A stretch of DNA of 64,000 bases from Sphingomonadaceae bacterium PASS1 (GTDB taxonomy: Bacteria; Pseudomonadota; Alphaproteobacteria; Sphingomonadales; Sphingomonadaceae), in NCBI GenBank assembly GCA_002255985.1, contig NKIR01000005.1:62001-126000 (forward strand). The letters are read 5' to 3'. The notes under the pieces are model-generated. The model was not told where the DNA came from. It did no database searches and was given only the letters and a program-made list of their open reading frames with translations. Of this stretch, positions 48,230 to 57,839 are shown in pieces (position 1 is the stretch's first letter; every line of letters starts with the position of its first letter). Position numbers and translations under genes: made by a program.

Positions 48230-49525
48230 GTGCAAAAACCAATGGCCACGACAATGTCCCTGTTGAACAAGCGCAGATTTTTGCCGCTTTTCGTCACGCA
48301 GTTCCTGAATGCCTTCAACGATAATTTTTACAAGATGGCCATGGTCATTCTGGTGACGTACGAAATCTATTCGGACCCAACCCAAGAAGCGAATTTTAAC
48401 GCCATCGCGGGCGCGCTGTTCATATTACCCTTTTTCCTATTTTCCGCGCTTGCGGGGCAACTGGCCGATACCATCGAAAAGACGCGCGTCATTCGCATGG
48501 TAAAGACAGCCGAGATTTTTATCATGATCTTCGGTGCAGCGGGTATCTACCTGCACAACATACCGATGATGCTCGCCGCGTTGTTCGCAATGGGCGTGCA
48601 TTCCACTTTCTTTGGCCCAATTAAATATGCGATTTTGCCCCAGCATCTTGAACAAGACGAGGTTTTGGGCGGAACCGGCCTTGTCGAAGCCGGGACTTAT
48701 CTTGCCATTTTGGGTGGGACGATTGCGGGCGGGATCATTCCCGGAAAAATTGCCGGCGTGGGGATTATCATCGTTGCCATCATCGGACGCGTGACCGCGC
48801 AATCTGTACCGCTTGCACCGCCCGAAAGCGATGCGCCAACCGCAAAAATGGACTGGAACATCTTTCGCAGCAGCTGGCGACTGGTGCGCGACACGATGCA
48901 CATACCCCGCCTGTTTTTGGCGATCATGGCGATCAGCTTTTTCTGGGGCGTTGGCGCTGTCCTTGGATCGATTTTCCCGCCTATGGTCAAAAATGCAATC
49001 GGTGGCGACAACACTGTCGCAACCTTGTTTACCGCGTTTTTCTCTATCGGCATCGCCATTGGCTCAGTCGCCGTCAACCGCATGCTGAATGGCACAGTGT
49101 CCGCCAAATATGCGCCGATTTCCGTTATCATAATGGGTCTGTTCGTGCTGGATCTTTGGTGGACGGTCAGCCACTGGCAACCCATCGGGCCAGAGCTGAT
49201 GGATTGGTGGCAGTTTCTGACGCTTGGCTATGGCGAGCGTATGATTGTCGATCTTCTTGGCATTTCCATCGCCGGGGGCATGTTTGTCGTCCCGCTCTAC
49301 GCGTTTCTGACAACGACAGTCGCAAAGTCGCAAACCGCCCGCACCATTGCCGCCAATAACATCGTGAATTCCGGCGCGATGGTGATTGGTGCTGTCATTT
49401 ACAGCCTTCTAGTCAGCGCAGGTGTGAGCATTCCCGACACGTTGTTCATGATTGCTGCGGCCTGCCTTGTTTCGGCATGGATTTCGTGGAAGCTGCACAA
49501 GGCCTGCGACCCCGTCGCCGCCTAA
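48230..49525 (+). CDS. MFS transporter, LplT-like
   Basis: LFVTQFLNAFNDNFYKMAMVILVTYEI...FGPIKYAILPQHL; 12-TM type, standalone. Confidence 0.85.
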   Translation: MQKPMATTMSLLNKRRFLPLFVTQFLNAFNDNFYKMAMVILVTYEIYSDPTQEANFNAIAGALFILPFFLFSALAGQLADTIEKTRVIRMVKTAEIFIMIFGAAGIYLHNIPMMLAALFAMGVHSTFFGPIKYAILPQHLEQDEVLGGTGLVEAGTYLAILGGTIAGGIIPGKIAGVGIIIVAIIGRVTAQSVPLAPPESDAPTAKMDWNIFRSSWRLVRDTMHIPRLFLAIMAISFFWGVGAVLGSIFPPMVKNAIGGDNTVATLFTAFFSIGIAIGSVAVNRMLNGTVSAKYAPISVIIMGLFVLDLWWTVSHWQPIGPELMDWWQFLTLGYGERMIVDLLGISIAGGMFVVPLYAFLTTTVAKSQTARTIAANNIVNSGAMVIGAVIYSLLVSAGVSIPDTLFMIAAACLVSAWISWKLHKACDPVAA

Positions 49526-49528
49526 AAG

Positions 49529-49645
49529 TCAGGCAATAAAGCTGCTTATTGCGACAAAAAACGCACCGAAGCTGAGCATGAACAAATGCGTATCTTCATT
49601 GCGCCACCACGATGTGGGGCGTGGCGCAACGAGGGCATGCGTCAT
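49529..49645 (-). CDS. Small single-TM protein candidate (38 aa)
   Basis: MTHALVAPRPTSWWRNEDTHLFMLSFGAFFVAISSFIA; one hydrophobic helix at the C-terminus. Confidence 0.35.
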   Translation of the reverse strand: MTHALVAPRPTSWWRNEDTHLFMLSFGAFFVAISSFIA

Positions 49646-49903
49646 CTGTGGTGGGGGAAGCATCCGCCGAAAGGGGTGGCGGGCAGCTTCGTTGCGGCAG
49701 ACTAATCTTCTTTTTAGCATGGTGAGACGTTAATGGTTTGTTAGGCATAATAGCCATGCAAAAAGATGGTTAAACGGGGGTCCAAATGCGACTGTCCCGC
49801 TCTGCGACAGTGATTGATGCCTTTTTAACCATATTCCGCAGCGCGGGTTGCCGGTCTCCCGCCGTGTCTGTTAGGATGCATGCAACGAACAGGAGTTCTC
49901 TTG

Positions 49904-50878
49904 ATGGAAAGAGCAGCACATATCCGGCAAACAGGTGGGCCGGTCGTTATTGAGTGGATAGACGTTGAACTGGCAGCACCCGGTCCGGGTGAGGTCCGCA
50001 TGCGCAATATGGCTGTGGGCCTGAACTTCATTGACACCTATCATCGTGGCGGCCTGTATCCGATGGCGCTGCCCTCTGGCCTTGGCATGGAGGCAGCGGG
50101 AGTAATTGAGGCCGTGGGAGAAGGCGTGACCGACTGGCGCGTTGGCGACCGGGTCGCGACTTTTGGTCCAAGCATCGGTGCCTATGCCACCGCGCGCAAT
50201 ATTGCCGCGAATGGCCTGTTTTTGGTGCCAGACGACATCAGCGACGAAATCGCCGCTGCTGGCTTGCTAAAAGGCTGCACCACCGAGTTTCTCGTTGAAC
50301 GCTGTGCCAAGGTTCAGCCCAAATGGGACATATTGGTGCACGCGGCGGCAGGCGGTGTCGGGCTGTTGCTCGTGCAGTGGCTGAAGCATGTTGGTGCCCG
50401 CGTCATCGGGACAGTCAGTACCGATGAAAAGGCGGCGCTGGCGCGTGCGGCGGGGGTCGACCATGTCATTCTATATGGCAAAGAAGATGTCGCAGCGCAG
50501 GTGCGCGATCTGACGGGCGGCAAAGGCGTCGAAGTGGCATTCGATGGTGTCGGCCTCGACACATGGGAAACATCGTTGAATGCAACCGCGCGGCGCGGCC
50601 TTATCGTCAGCTATGGCAATGCGAGCGGGCCCGTGACGGGTGTCAACCTTGGCACTTTGGCCCAAAAAGGTTCGCTCTACGTCTCGCGCCCCACCTTGTT
50701 CGATTATTACCACAATGCAGCGGAGCGGGCAGCGGGTGCGGAATATGTGTTCGACATGTTCCGTCAAGGTATCATTTATATCACGATCGGCCATCGCTAC
50801 GCGCTGGAAGACGTTGCACAGGCACATCGCGACCTTGAAGCACGGAAGACAGTTGGGTCTTCGATACTGATTCCCTAA
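49904..50878 (+). CDS. NADPH:quinone oxidoreductase (zinc-independent MDR)
   Basis: NFIDTYHRGGLYPMALPSGLGMEAAGVIEAVGEGV; VHAAAGGVGLLLVQWLK. Confidence 0.92.
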   Translation: MERAAHIRQTGGPVVIEWIDVELAAPGPGEVRMRNMAVGLNFIDTYHRGGLYPMALPSGLGMEAAGVIEAVGEGVTDWRVGDRVATFGPSIGAYATARNIAANGLFLVPDDISDEIAAAGLLKGCTTEFLVERCAKVQPKWDILVHAAAGGVGLLLVQWLKHVGARVIGTVSTDEKAALARAAGVDHVILYGKEDVAAQVRDLTGGKGVEVAFDGVGLDTWETSLNATARRGLIVSYGNASGPVTGVNLGTLAQKGSLYVSRPTLFDYYHNAAERAAGAEYVFDMFRQGIIYITIGHRYALEDVAQAHRDLEARKTVGSSILIP

Positions 50879-50922
50879 CAATTCAGGGCAAGAGTGATTC
50901 AAGGCAATATTGAGGGGGAATT

Positions 50923-51645
50923 ATGGAAGTTAAAGGCAAGACCGCATTGGTCACTGGTGGGACCGACGGCATCGGTTTGGAAATAGCACGCCAATTGATG
51001 GCGAAGGGCGCTGCCGTCATAGTCTGTGGTCGCCGCGAAGACGTGCTTGCTTCTGCACGGCAAGAAGGGTTGGAGGCCATTAAGGCAGACCTTTCCAATG
51101 CTGCGGGTTGCACGGAGCTTGCTGCCGCGCTCGCAGGGCGCGAATTGGACATCCTGATCAACAACGCTGGGATGAGCGGTAATTTCGGTCCCGGCGAGCC
51201 GCTTGATCTGGCGCTCACCGATCAGGCGATCTTCCTGAACCTCAACGCGCCGTTGCACCTGATTGGGCACTTGTTGCCCGGCTTGCTTCAGCGGCCCGAG
51301 GCGGCGATCGTGAATGTCACCTCCGGCCTTGCCATTGCCCCGCGCGCGGGCGGGCCAGTCTATTGCGCGACCAAAGCCGGCCTCAGAAGCTTTACCCAAT
51401 CGCTGCGGCACAATCTGCGCGATACCAAGGTTCATGTTATCGAGGCATTGCCACCAGTCGTCGACACCGCAATGACGCGCGGCCGCGTAAATGGCAAAAA
51501 GATGTCGGCAAAGGAATGTGCCGCAGAAATCGTTGATGCCATTGCGACGAACGCGCCGGAGGCGAATGTCGGCATGGTGAAGCTGCTTCGGCTTGTGTAT
51601 TCGATGTCGCCCGCCCTTGCGCAGCGGATCATGATCCGATTCTGA
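50923..51645 (+). CDS. SDR-family oxidoreductase, DltE-like
   Basis: ALVTGGTDGIGLEIARQLMAKGA, NNAG, YCATKAGLRSFTQSLR. Confidence 0.88.
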   Translation: MEVKGKTALVTGGTDGIGLEIARQLMAKGAAVIVCGRREDVLASARQEGLEAIKADLSNAAGCTELAAALAGRELDILINNAGMSGNFGPGEPLDLALTDQAIFLNLNAPLHLIGHLLPGLLQRPEAAIVNVTSGLAIAPRAGGPVYCATKAGLRSFTQSLRHNLRDTKVHVIEALPPVVDTAMTRGRVNGKKMSAKECAAEIVDAIATNAPEANVGMVKLLRLVYSMSPALAQRIMIRF

Positions 51646-51707
51646 TCGTCAGCAATGCCGCATGATACGGCGGGCCGACACTTTTCAACTTGTCTGAGAA
51701 AATATGG

Positions 51708-51791
51708 TGGTGCCCCAGGCCCGACTCGAACGGGCACTCCTTTCGGAACAGGATTTTGAATCCAGCGCGTCTACCATTCCACCACTGGGGC
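51708..51791 (-). tRNA. tRNA-Leu (anticodon CAA), CCA encoded
   Basis: Minus strand GCCCCAGTGGTGGAATGGTAGACGCGCTGGATTCAAAATCCTG...GTTCGAGTCGGGCCTGGGGCACCA; 7-bp acceptor stem GCCCCAG/CTGGGGC, long variable arm. Confidence 0.93.
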
Positions 51792-51819
51792 ACATCTTCG
51801 TCAGGGCGAACCTGTTGAA

Positions 51820-51847
51820 GCGGAGGCTCCTCTAACCGAGCCTCCGC
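51820..51847. terminator. Hairpin between ALDH gene and tRNA-Leu
   Basis: GCGGAGGCTC...GAGCCTCCGC 10-bp stem. Confidence 0.6.
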
Positions 51848-51865
51848 CCCGATGCAAGCGCATCC

Positions 51866-53287
51866 TTATTTCTTAAGTTCCTTAGCGAGTTTCTTCAGCG
51901 TCGCCTTGCCATAAGGTGCCTTGAATCCGCCAATGCCGGCAACATCGACGCCCGTCTGACGATAGATCGCACGCATATGGCTGAAAGTTTTGAACCCGTC
52001 AGCGCCGTGATAATTGCCCATGCCCGACGGCCCGACTCCACCAAAGGGCAGATCTTCCATCGCATTGTGGAAGACGACGTCGTTCACAGTGACGCCACCC
52101 GAGATGGTCCGCGACAGCACGCGTTCTTCCTCGGCCTTGTCCGTTCCGAAATAATACAGACCAAGCGGACGATCATGTGCGTTCACATAATCAATCGCCT
52201 CGTCCATCGACGAATAGGTCATGACGGGCAGAATCGGCCCGAAGATTTCTTCCTGCATCACCTTCATGTCGTCGGTGACATTGCGGACAATCGTCAGCGG
52301 CATCTTGTTGCCGTTTGATCCGACAAAATCCTCGTCCGCAGGGTTGATTTCGATGAGCTCAGCGCCCTTTTCACGCGCATCGTCCAGATAGCCCTGAAGC
52401 CGCTCATAATTTCGGCCATTCACAACCGAGGTATAATCGTCATTGTGCAGCAAAGTGGGATATTGCGCGATTGCGCCAGCCTTCACCGCCGCGATGACAT
52501 CATGCTCTTGGTCGTCGGGCACCATCAAATAATCGGGCGCGAGGCAGATTTGACCCGCATTCATCATCTTGCCCAGGGCAATACGCTCGCCAGCCTTTTT
52601 CGTATCGGCACTTCGGCCAATTATGGTCGGTGATTTGCCGCCAAGTTCAAGCGTGACGGGCACGAGATTGTCCGCTGCGGCGCGCATGATATGCTTGCCA
52701 ACGCCCGTGGCGCCCGTGAATATCATATGGTCGAATGGCAGCTTTGAAAACGCCATGCCGACTTCAGCGCCGCCTGTGAAAACGGCCATTTCCTCTTCCG
52801 CGAAATATTTTGGCACGAGCTCTTCGAACAATGCCGACACGCGCTCGGTGAATTCGGACGGCTTGATCATCGCGCGGTTACCGGCGGCGAGAATACCCGC
52901 CATCGGGACCATCACCATGCCAACGGGGAAGTTCCATGGTGCAACAACGCCAACTACACCCTTTGGTTGGTAAACAACTTCGGCTTTGGCACCGAGCAGA
53001 CCAAGCGGGAAAGTTGGCTTGCGCTTTTCACCTTTGGCCCAGCTTTCAAAATGCTTCTTCGCATGCTTCATCGCGCTCACAGAAGGCATGATATCCGTCA
53101 GCAGCGTTTGTTCGCGGCTACGATGCCCGAAATCAGCAGAAACTGCCTTTGCAAAATCCTCCGCATGATCGATCAACATCGCAATCGCGCGGTCGATACG
53201 GTCACGGCGCACCGACATCGATTCCGGCATAGCTGCGGTAAATGCTGCACGCTGCTTTTCGCGCACAGTCTGCATATTTGCGGTCAT
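51866..53287 (-). CDS. Coniferyl-aldehyde-dehydrogenase-like ALDH
   Basis: VELGGKSPTIIG-type motif (LELGGKSPTIIGRSA), NAGQICLAPDYLMVP; about 473 aa class-3-like ALDH with terminal KKLAKELKK. Confidence 0.87.
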   Translation of the reverse strand: MTANMQTVREKQRAAFTAAMPESMSVRRDRIDRAIAMLIDHAEDFAKAVSADFGHRSREQTLLTDIMPSVSAMKHAKKHFESWAKGEKRKPTFPLGLLGAKAEVVYQPKGVVGVVAPWNFPVGMVMVPMAGILAAGNRAMIKPSEFTERVSALFEELVPKYFAEEEMAVFTGGAEVGMAFSKLPFDHMIFTGATGVGKHIMRAAADNLVPVTLELGGKSPTIIGRSADTKKAGERIALGKMMNAGQICLAPDYLMVPDDQEHDVIAAVKAGAIAQYPTLLHNDDYTSVVNGRNYERLQGYLDDAREKGAELIEINPADEDFVGSNGNKMPLTIVRNVTDDMKVMQEEIFGPILPVMTYSSMDEAIDYVNAHDRPLGLYYFGTDKAEEERVLSRTISGGVTVNDVVFHNAMEDLPFGGVGPSGMGNYHGADGFKTFSHMRAIYRQTGVDVAGIGGFKAPYGKATLKKLAKELKK

Positions 53288-53406
53288 TCTCTCTCTCCAT
53301 TTAACCAGTTGATGAATTGCTAGCGTGAAGCGTTGCAAATGAAAACCATTTTGGCGTATCCACATGTCCAACATGCACAAAGCATGACGTGTGAATTGGA
53401 GAGAAC

Positions 53407-55143
53407 ATGATTGAGGCCGGTAAAAAGTGGACGCCACCTGCGGGTTGGCCAGTCATGACGCGAGAGCAGTTAAAGGCTGCATTATGTGCACCTGGCATGC
53501 CTTTCGAAATGGAAACGGCCGAAATTGAAGGTGTACCGACGCGCGTCTGGAAAAATGCTTTACCCAATCTCGCGGTACTGGCCGCACACGCCAACGCATC
53601 GTTCGGTGACCGCGAATTTGTGGTGTATGAGGATGAGCGCGTCACTTACGCAGCCTGGCACCGCGCGGTTGCGACTCTCGCCCGTGCGCTGCAAGAACGT
53701 GGCGTAAAAAAAGGCGACCGGGTTGCCCTCGCCATGCGAAATCTGCCTGAATGGCCAGTCGCCTTTTTTGCGGCCGCAGTCGCGGGCGCGATTGTGGTGC
53801 CATTAAACGCATGGTGGACCGGCGAAGAGCTTGCCTTTGGTTTGGCCGATTCGGGAGCAGCGGTTCTGATCTGCGACGCGGAACGTTGGGACCGCATATC
53901 GCCCTATAAAGCCGAGATGCCTGCGCTTGCGCATGTCATGGTCACGCGCGCGGGTACAGCGGCAATGCCGAAGCCCGCCATCACGCTCGAAAGCATCATT
54001 GGCAGTCCAAAAAATTACGCCGATTTGGCTGACGTGCCGTTGCCTGACGTGGCGATTGCGCCAGATGACGCGGCAACTATTTTCTACACCAGCGGGACGA
54101 CCGGCAAGCCAAAGGGCGCTTTGGGTTCGCACCGCAACCTGCTGACCAATGGCTTTTCCAGCGCCTATTCTGGCGCTGCGACTGTGTTGCGCCGGGGTGA
54201 TCCTCTGCCCGAACCAACCATTCGGGCGAGCCTGCTTGTCATACCGATGTTCCATGTCACGGCTTGTTCGGCATCGATGATTCCCACGGTTCAAGCAGGG
54301 CACAAGATCGTGTTCCTCCACAAATGGGATACCGTGAAGGCATTCGAGATTATCGAACGTGAAAAAATCAACGCCACGGGCGGCGTGCCGTTCATCGCTT
54401 GGCAGTTAATCGAGCACCCCGACCGCGAGAAATATGACCTCAGCTCTATAGACGCGATAAGCTATGGCGGTGCACCGTCCGCGCCAGAGCTCGTCAGCAA
54501 GATCCACGAAATATTCGGCGCATTCCCGGGCAATGGCTGGGGCATGACGGAAACCATGGCGACGGTTACCTCGCATGTTGCCGAAGATTATCTGAATCGC
54601 CCCGACAGCTGTGGTCCGGCCGTTGCAGTCTCGGACGTGAAAATCATGTCAGAGGATGGCCAGGTTGAATTGCCTGTTGGCGAAGTCGGCGAATTGTGGG
54701 CGCGTGGTCCGCAAATCGTCAAAGGCTATTGGAACCGTCCGGACGCCACCGCAGAGACATTTGTTGATGGCTGGGTGCGCACGGGCGACCTTGCACGCGT
54801 GGACGATGAAGGCTTCTGTTTCATTGTTGATCGCGCCAAGGACATGATCATTCGCGGCGGAGAGAACATCTATTCGTCGGAAGTCGAGAATATCTTGTAC
54901 GAACATCCTGCGGTCACCGATGCCGCACTGGTGGGCATTCCGCACCAGACACTCGGCGAAGAACCCGCGGCTGTTGTGCATTTAGCACCGGGCGCCAGCG
55001 CGACAGAGGACGAACTTCGCGAATATGTCAGCGCACGATTGGCAAAATTCAAAGTGCCCGTGAAGATCATCTTCACCCAGGATACCCTGCCGCGCAACGC
55101 CAACGGCAAAATCCTTAAACGCGATTTGAAGGCCTTGTTCTGA
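53407..55143 (+). CDS. AMP-binding acyl-CoA synthetase
   Basis: IFYTSGTTGKPKGALGSHRN, GWGMTETMATV, DRAKDMIIRGGENIYSSEVENIL. Confidence 0.93.
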   Translation: MIEAGKKWTPPAGWPVMTREQLKAALCAPGMPFEMETAEIEGVPTRVWKNALPNLAVLAAHANASFGDREFVVYEDERVTYAAWHRAVATLARALQERGVKKGDRVALAMRNLPEWPVAFFAAAVAGAIVVPLNAWWTGEELAFGLADSGAAVLICDAERWDRISPYKAEMPALAHVMVTRAGTAAMPKPAITLESIIGSPKNYADLADVPLPDVAIAPDDAATIFYTSGTTGKPKGALGSHRNLLTNGFSSAYSGAATVLRRGDPLPEPTIRASLLVIPMFHVTACSASMIPTVQAGHKIVFLHKWDTVKAFEIIEREKINATGGVPFIAWQLIEHPDREKYDLSSIDAISYGGAPSAPELVSKIHEIFGAFPGNGWGMTETMATVTSHVAEDYLNRPDSCGPAVAVSDVKIMSEDGQVELPVGEVGELWARGPQIVKGYWNRPDATAETFVDGWVRTGDLARVDDEGFCFIVDRAKDMIIRGGENIYSSEVENILYEHPAVTDAALVGIPHQTLGEEPAAVVHLAPGASATEDELREYVSARLAKFKVPVKIIFTQDTLPRNANGKILKRDLKALF

Positions 55144-55186
55144 CACCGCCAACAGGGCTGATTTACATTTGTTTTTGATAGTGCGT

Positions 55187-55200
55187 CGCCCTATAGGGCG
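55187..55200. repeat. Short perfect palindrome upstream of thiolase gene
   Basis: CGCCCTATAGGGCG. Confidence 0.6.
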
Positions 55201-55226
55201 GCAAATCAAAATCAAAGGAATCTCCC

Positions 55227-56414
55227 ATGCGCAACGTCGATCCTGTCGTCATCCTGTCCTACGCCCGCACCCCAATGGGGGCCATGCAAGGGGCGTTGGC
55301 AGACGTTGTAGCCACCGACCTTGGCGCAATTGCAGTGAAGGCAGCAGTTGAACGCGCTGGTGTCGATGGCGCGGCGATTGAGCGCATCTACATGGGTTGT
55401 GTGTTGCCAGCGGGCCTCGGCCAAGCCCCTGCCCGTCAGGCCGCGATTAAAGCGGGCCTGCCCAAATCTGTGCAAGCAACGACGGTGAACAAGGTATGCG
55501 GTTCGGGCATGCAGACCGTTATCATGGGCAGCGAGGCACTCGCCGCTGGTTCAGTCGATTATGTCATCGCCGGTGGCATGGAAAGCATGACCAACGCGCC
55601 CTATTTGCTGAAGAAGCACCGCAGTGGCGCTCGCATCGGTCATGACACCGCCTACGACCATATGTTCCTCGATGGACTTGAAGACGCATATGAGGCGGGC
55701 CGCGCCATGGGCACGTTCGCGCAAGACACCGCAGACGAGTATAAGCTGACGCGCGAAGGACAGGATGGTTACGCCCTTGAATCGTTACGCCGCGCACAAA
55801 GCGCAATTGCCGACGGCGCGTTTAAAGCGGAAATCGTTCCGGTGACCGTTACCACACGTAAGGGCGACGTCATCGTCGACACCGACGAACAACCCGGCAA
55901 AGGCATGCCCGACAAGATTCCAACGCTCAAGCCTGCCTTTGCGAAGGACGGCACAATCACGGCCGCCACCAGCTCGTCGATCTCAGATGGTGCCGCTGCA
56001 CTGGTGCTATCGCGCCAATCGGTTGCCGACGCCAATGGGCAAAAACCGATTGCGCGTATCGTCGCGCACGCGGCGCACGCGCAGGAGCCATCGGCATTCA
56101 CCACGGCTCCGGTCGGTGCTATCAACAAATGCTTGGCAAAGGCCGGCTGGACCATCGCGGACGTTGACCTGTTCGAAGTGAATGAAGCATTTGCCTGCGT
56201 CGCGATGTTTGCGATGCACGATCTTGGCATAGCGCATGACAAGATTAACGTTCATGGCGGCGCCACGGCATTGGGCCATCCCATTGGTGCATCAGGTGCG
56301 CGGATCATCACAACGTTGGTCGCCGCGCTTCAGCGCCATGGAAAGAAACGCGGCCTGGCATCGCTCTGCATTGGCGGTGGCGAAGCGACAGCTTTGGCGA
56401 TCGAGCTTATCTGA
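55227..56414 (+). CDS. Acetyl-CoA C-acetyltransferase (thiolase)
   Basis: NKVCGSGMQTVIMG active-site Cys, NVHGGATALGHPIGASGARI, CIGGGEATALAIE. Confidence 0.94.
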   Translation: MRNVDPVVILSYARTPMGAMQGALADVVATDLGAIAVKAAVERAGVDGAAIERIYMGCVLPAGLGQAPARQAAIKAGLPKSVQATTVNKVCGSGMQTVIMGSEALAAGSVDYVIAGGMESMTNAPYLLKKHRSGARIGHDTAYDHMFLDGLEDAYEAGRAMGTFAQDTADEYKLTREGQDGYALESLRRAQSAIADGAFKAEIVPVTVTTRKGDVIVDTDEQPGKGMPDKIPTLKPAFAKDGTITAATSSSISDGAAALVLSRQSVADANGQKPIARIVAHAAHAQEPSAFTTAPVGAINKCLAKAGWTIADVDLFEVNEAFACVAMFAMHDLGIAHDKINVHGGATALGHPIGASGARIITTLVAALQRHGKKRGLASLCIGGGEATALAIELI

Positions 56415-56492
56415 TCGATACAATTTGCGACAAAAATGTCTGATTTCTGAACGGCTTATTCTAAGTCCGTTCACGGCCTGAAGTCCAGCTAG

Positions 56493-56517
56493 GGAACGTC
56501 GACGCAATTGGTGCGTT
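56493..56517 (+). promoter_or_regulatory. Putative EcfG (general stress response) promoter
   Basis: GGAAC-N16-CGTT (GGAACGTCGACGCAATTGGTGCGTT), 27 nt before the ATG at 56545. Confidence 0.65.
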
Positions 56518-56544
56518 TACGTCCAGAGAAAAGGACAGAAGACC

Positions 56545-57015
56545 ATGAAGACCAAATTTTTGATCGCAGCGGTCATCGCCACCACCTTAACGCCGGTGGC
56601 GGCGCAGGCGCAGACACGTGAACTTAATCGTGATCGTCAGGAAGTCCGTCAGGAAAAGCGCGATGTGCAGGATGCACGCCGTAATGGCGAACGTCAGGAT
56701 GTCCGCGAAGAGCGCCGTGATGTGCGTGAAGCCCGTCAGGAATATAAGGAAGATTGGCGCGAATATCGGCAGAAAAACCGCCGTGCTTTTCAGGCAAGCC
56801 GTTTTAACGCGCCGTTTCGTTATCGCACATTCAACACCGGCGTAAGCATTGGCGCGAGCTATTATGCACCGCGCTATCGGGTGGGCAACTATGCGAATTA
56901 CCGCCTGCCCAATCCGGGCCGTAATCAAACTTATGTACGTCACTATAACGATGTGCTGCTGGTGAATACACGCACCGGCCGGGTCATTAGAGCCTATCGC
57001 GGCTTTTACCTCTAA
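56545..57015 (+). CDS. Exported RcnB-like protein with Arg/Glu-rich repeats
   Basis: Signal peptide ending QAQ; RQEVRQEKRDVQDARRNGERQDVREERRDVREARQEYKEDWREY; C-terminal RVIRAYRGFYL. Confidence 0.75.
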   Translation: MKTKFLIAAVIATTLTPVAAQAQTRELNRDRQEVRQEKRDVQDARRNGERQDVREERRDVREARQEYKEDWREYRQKNRRAFQASRFNAPFRYRTFNTGVSIGASYYAPRYRVGNYANYRLPNPGRNQTYVRHYNDVLLVNTRTGRVIRAYRGFYL

Positions 57016-57075
57016 AGCGTTCAATCCTCCCTGAACGCTTTGGGCCGTCGGAGAAATCCGGCGGCCCTTTGTTTT
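57014..57075 (+). terminator. Two tandem hairpins, second followed by T-run
   Basis: AAAGCGTTCA/TGAACGCTTT (57014-57041) then GGGCCGTCGG/CCGGCGGCCC followed by TTTGTTTTTT. Confidence 0.8.
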
Positions 57076-57102
57076 TTGCCACGCGCAGGTTAAGCAGAGG
57101 GC

Positions 57103-57768
57103 ATGAATATCGTCTTCGTTCTCTTCGACAATGTCACCCAACTCGATTTCACAGGGCCAGTGCAATTCCTCTCGCGATTGCCGGGCGCGGATGTTCATGT
57201 CGTCAGCAAAACGGGCGCGGCGGTCACCACCGATAGCGGCTTTTCCATTCTCCCCAGATCCAGCTTCGCAGACTGCCCGCAGGCGGACATAATCTGCGTG
57301 CCGGGCGGTCATGGTGTGCGCGACGCGATTGCTGATGCGCAGATCGTCGATTTCGTCCGCACGCAAGCACGCGGGGCACAATATATCACAAGCGTGTGCA
57401 CCGGTGCCTTCATATTGGGCTCTGCCAATTTGCTGCACGGCAAAGAAGCCACATGCCACTGGGCATATACGCATTTGTTGCCGATGTTTGGCGCAACGCA
57501 TCGCCCCGCGCGCGTGGTCCGCGACGGCAATTTGCTTACCGCAGGCGGCGTCACGTCGGGCATAGACTTCGCGCTGGAACTGATTTCAGACATTGCAGGC
57601 GAAGATGTTGCACGCACCATCCAGCTCGCGCTCGAATATGATCCGGCACCGCCGTTTAACGGGGGAACGCCAGCGAGCGCACCTGATGCGATATTGTCAA
57701 ACCTGCGCGCGCGCGTCTATGAAAAGGCCGCAACCGAGATGGAATGCGCCATAAAAAAGATAATTTAA
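57103..57768 (+). CDS. DJ-1/PfpI family protein (isonitrile hydratase-like)
   Basis: MNIVFVLFDNVTQLDFTGPVQFL; SVCTGAFILGSANLLHGKEATCHW nucleophile elbow. Confidence 0.87.
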   Translation: MNIVFVLFDNVTQLDFTGPVQFLSRLPGADVHVVSKTGAAVTTDSGFSILPRSSFADCPQADIICVPGGHGVRDAIADAQIVDFVRTQARGAQYITSVCTGAFILGSANLLHGKEATCHWAYTHLLPMFGATHRPARVVRDGNLLTAGGVTSGIDFALELISDIAGEDVARTIQLALEYDPAPPFNGGTPASAPDAILSNLRARVYEKAATEMECAIKKII

Positions 57769-57839
57769 CCCGTCAGTTAAATTCCCACTGGACGAAGCCT
57801 ATTCGAGGGCATAGCCTTTCCGTCGAGGGGGAGAAAAAT

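Noticed and set aside
56587-57501. 304-aa minus-strand ORF across the RcnB-like and DJ-1 genes
   Set aside because: Crosses two supported genes and a terminator; hydrophobic C-terminus is just the reverse of the Arg/Glu repeat codons.
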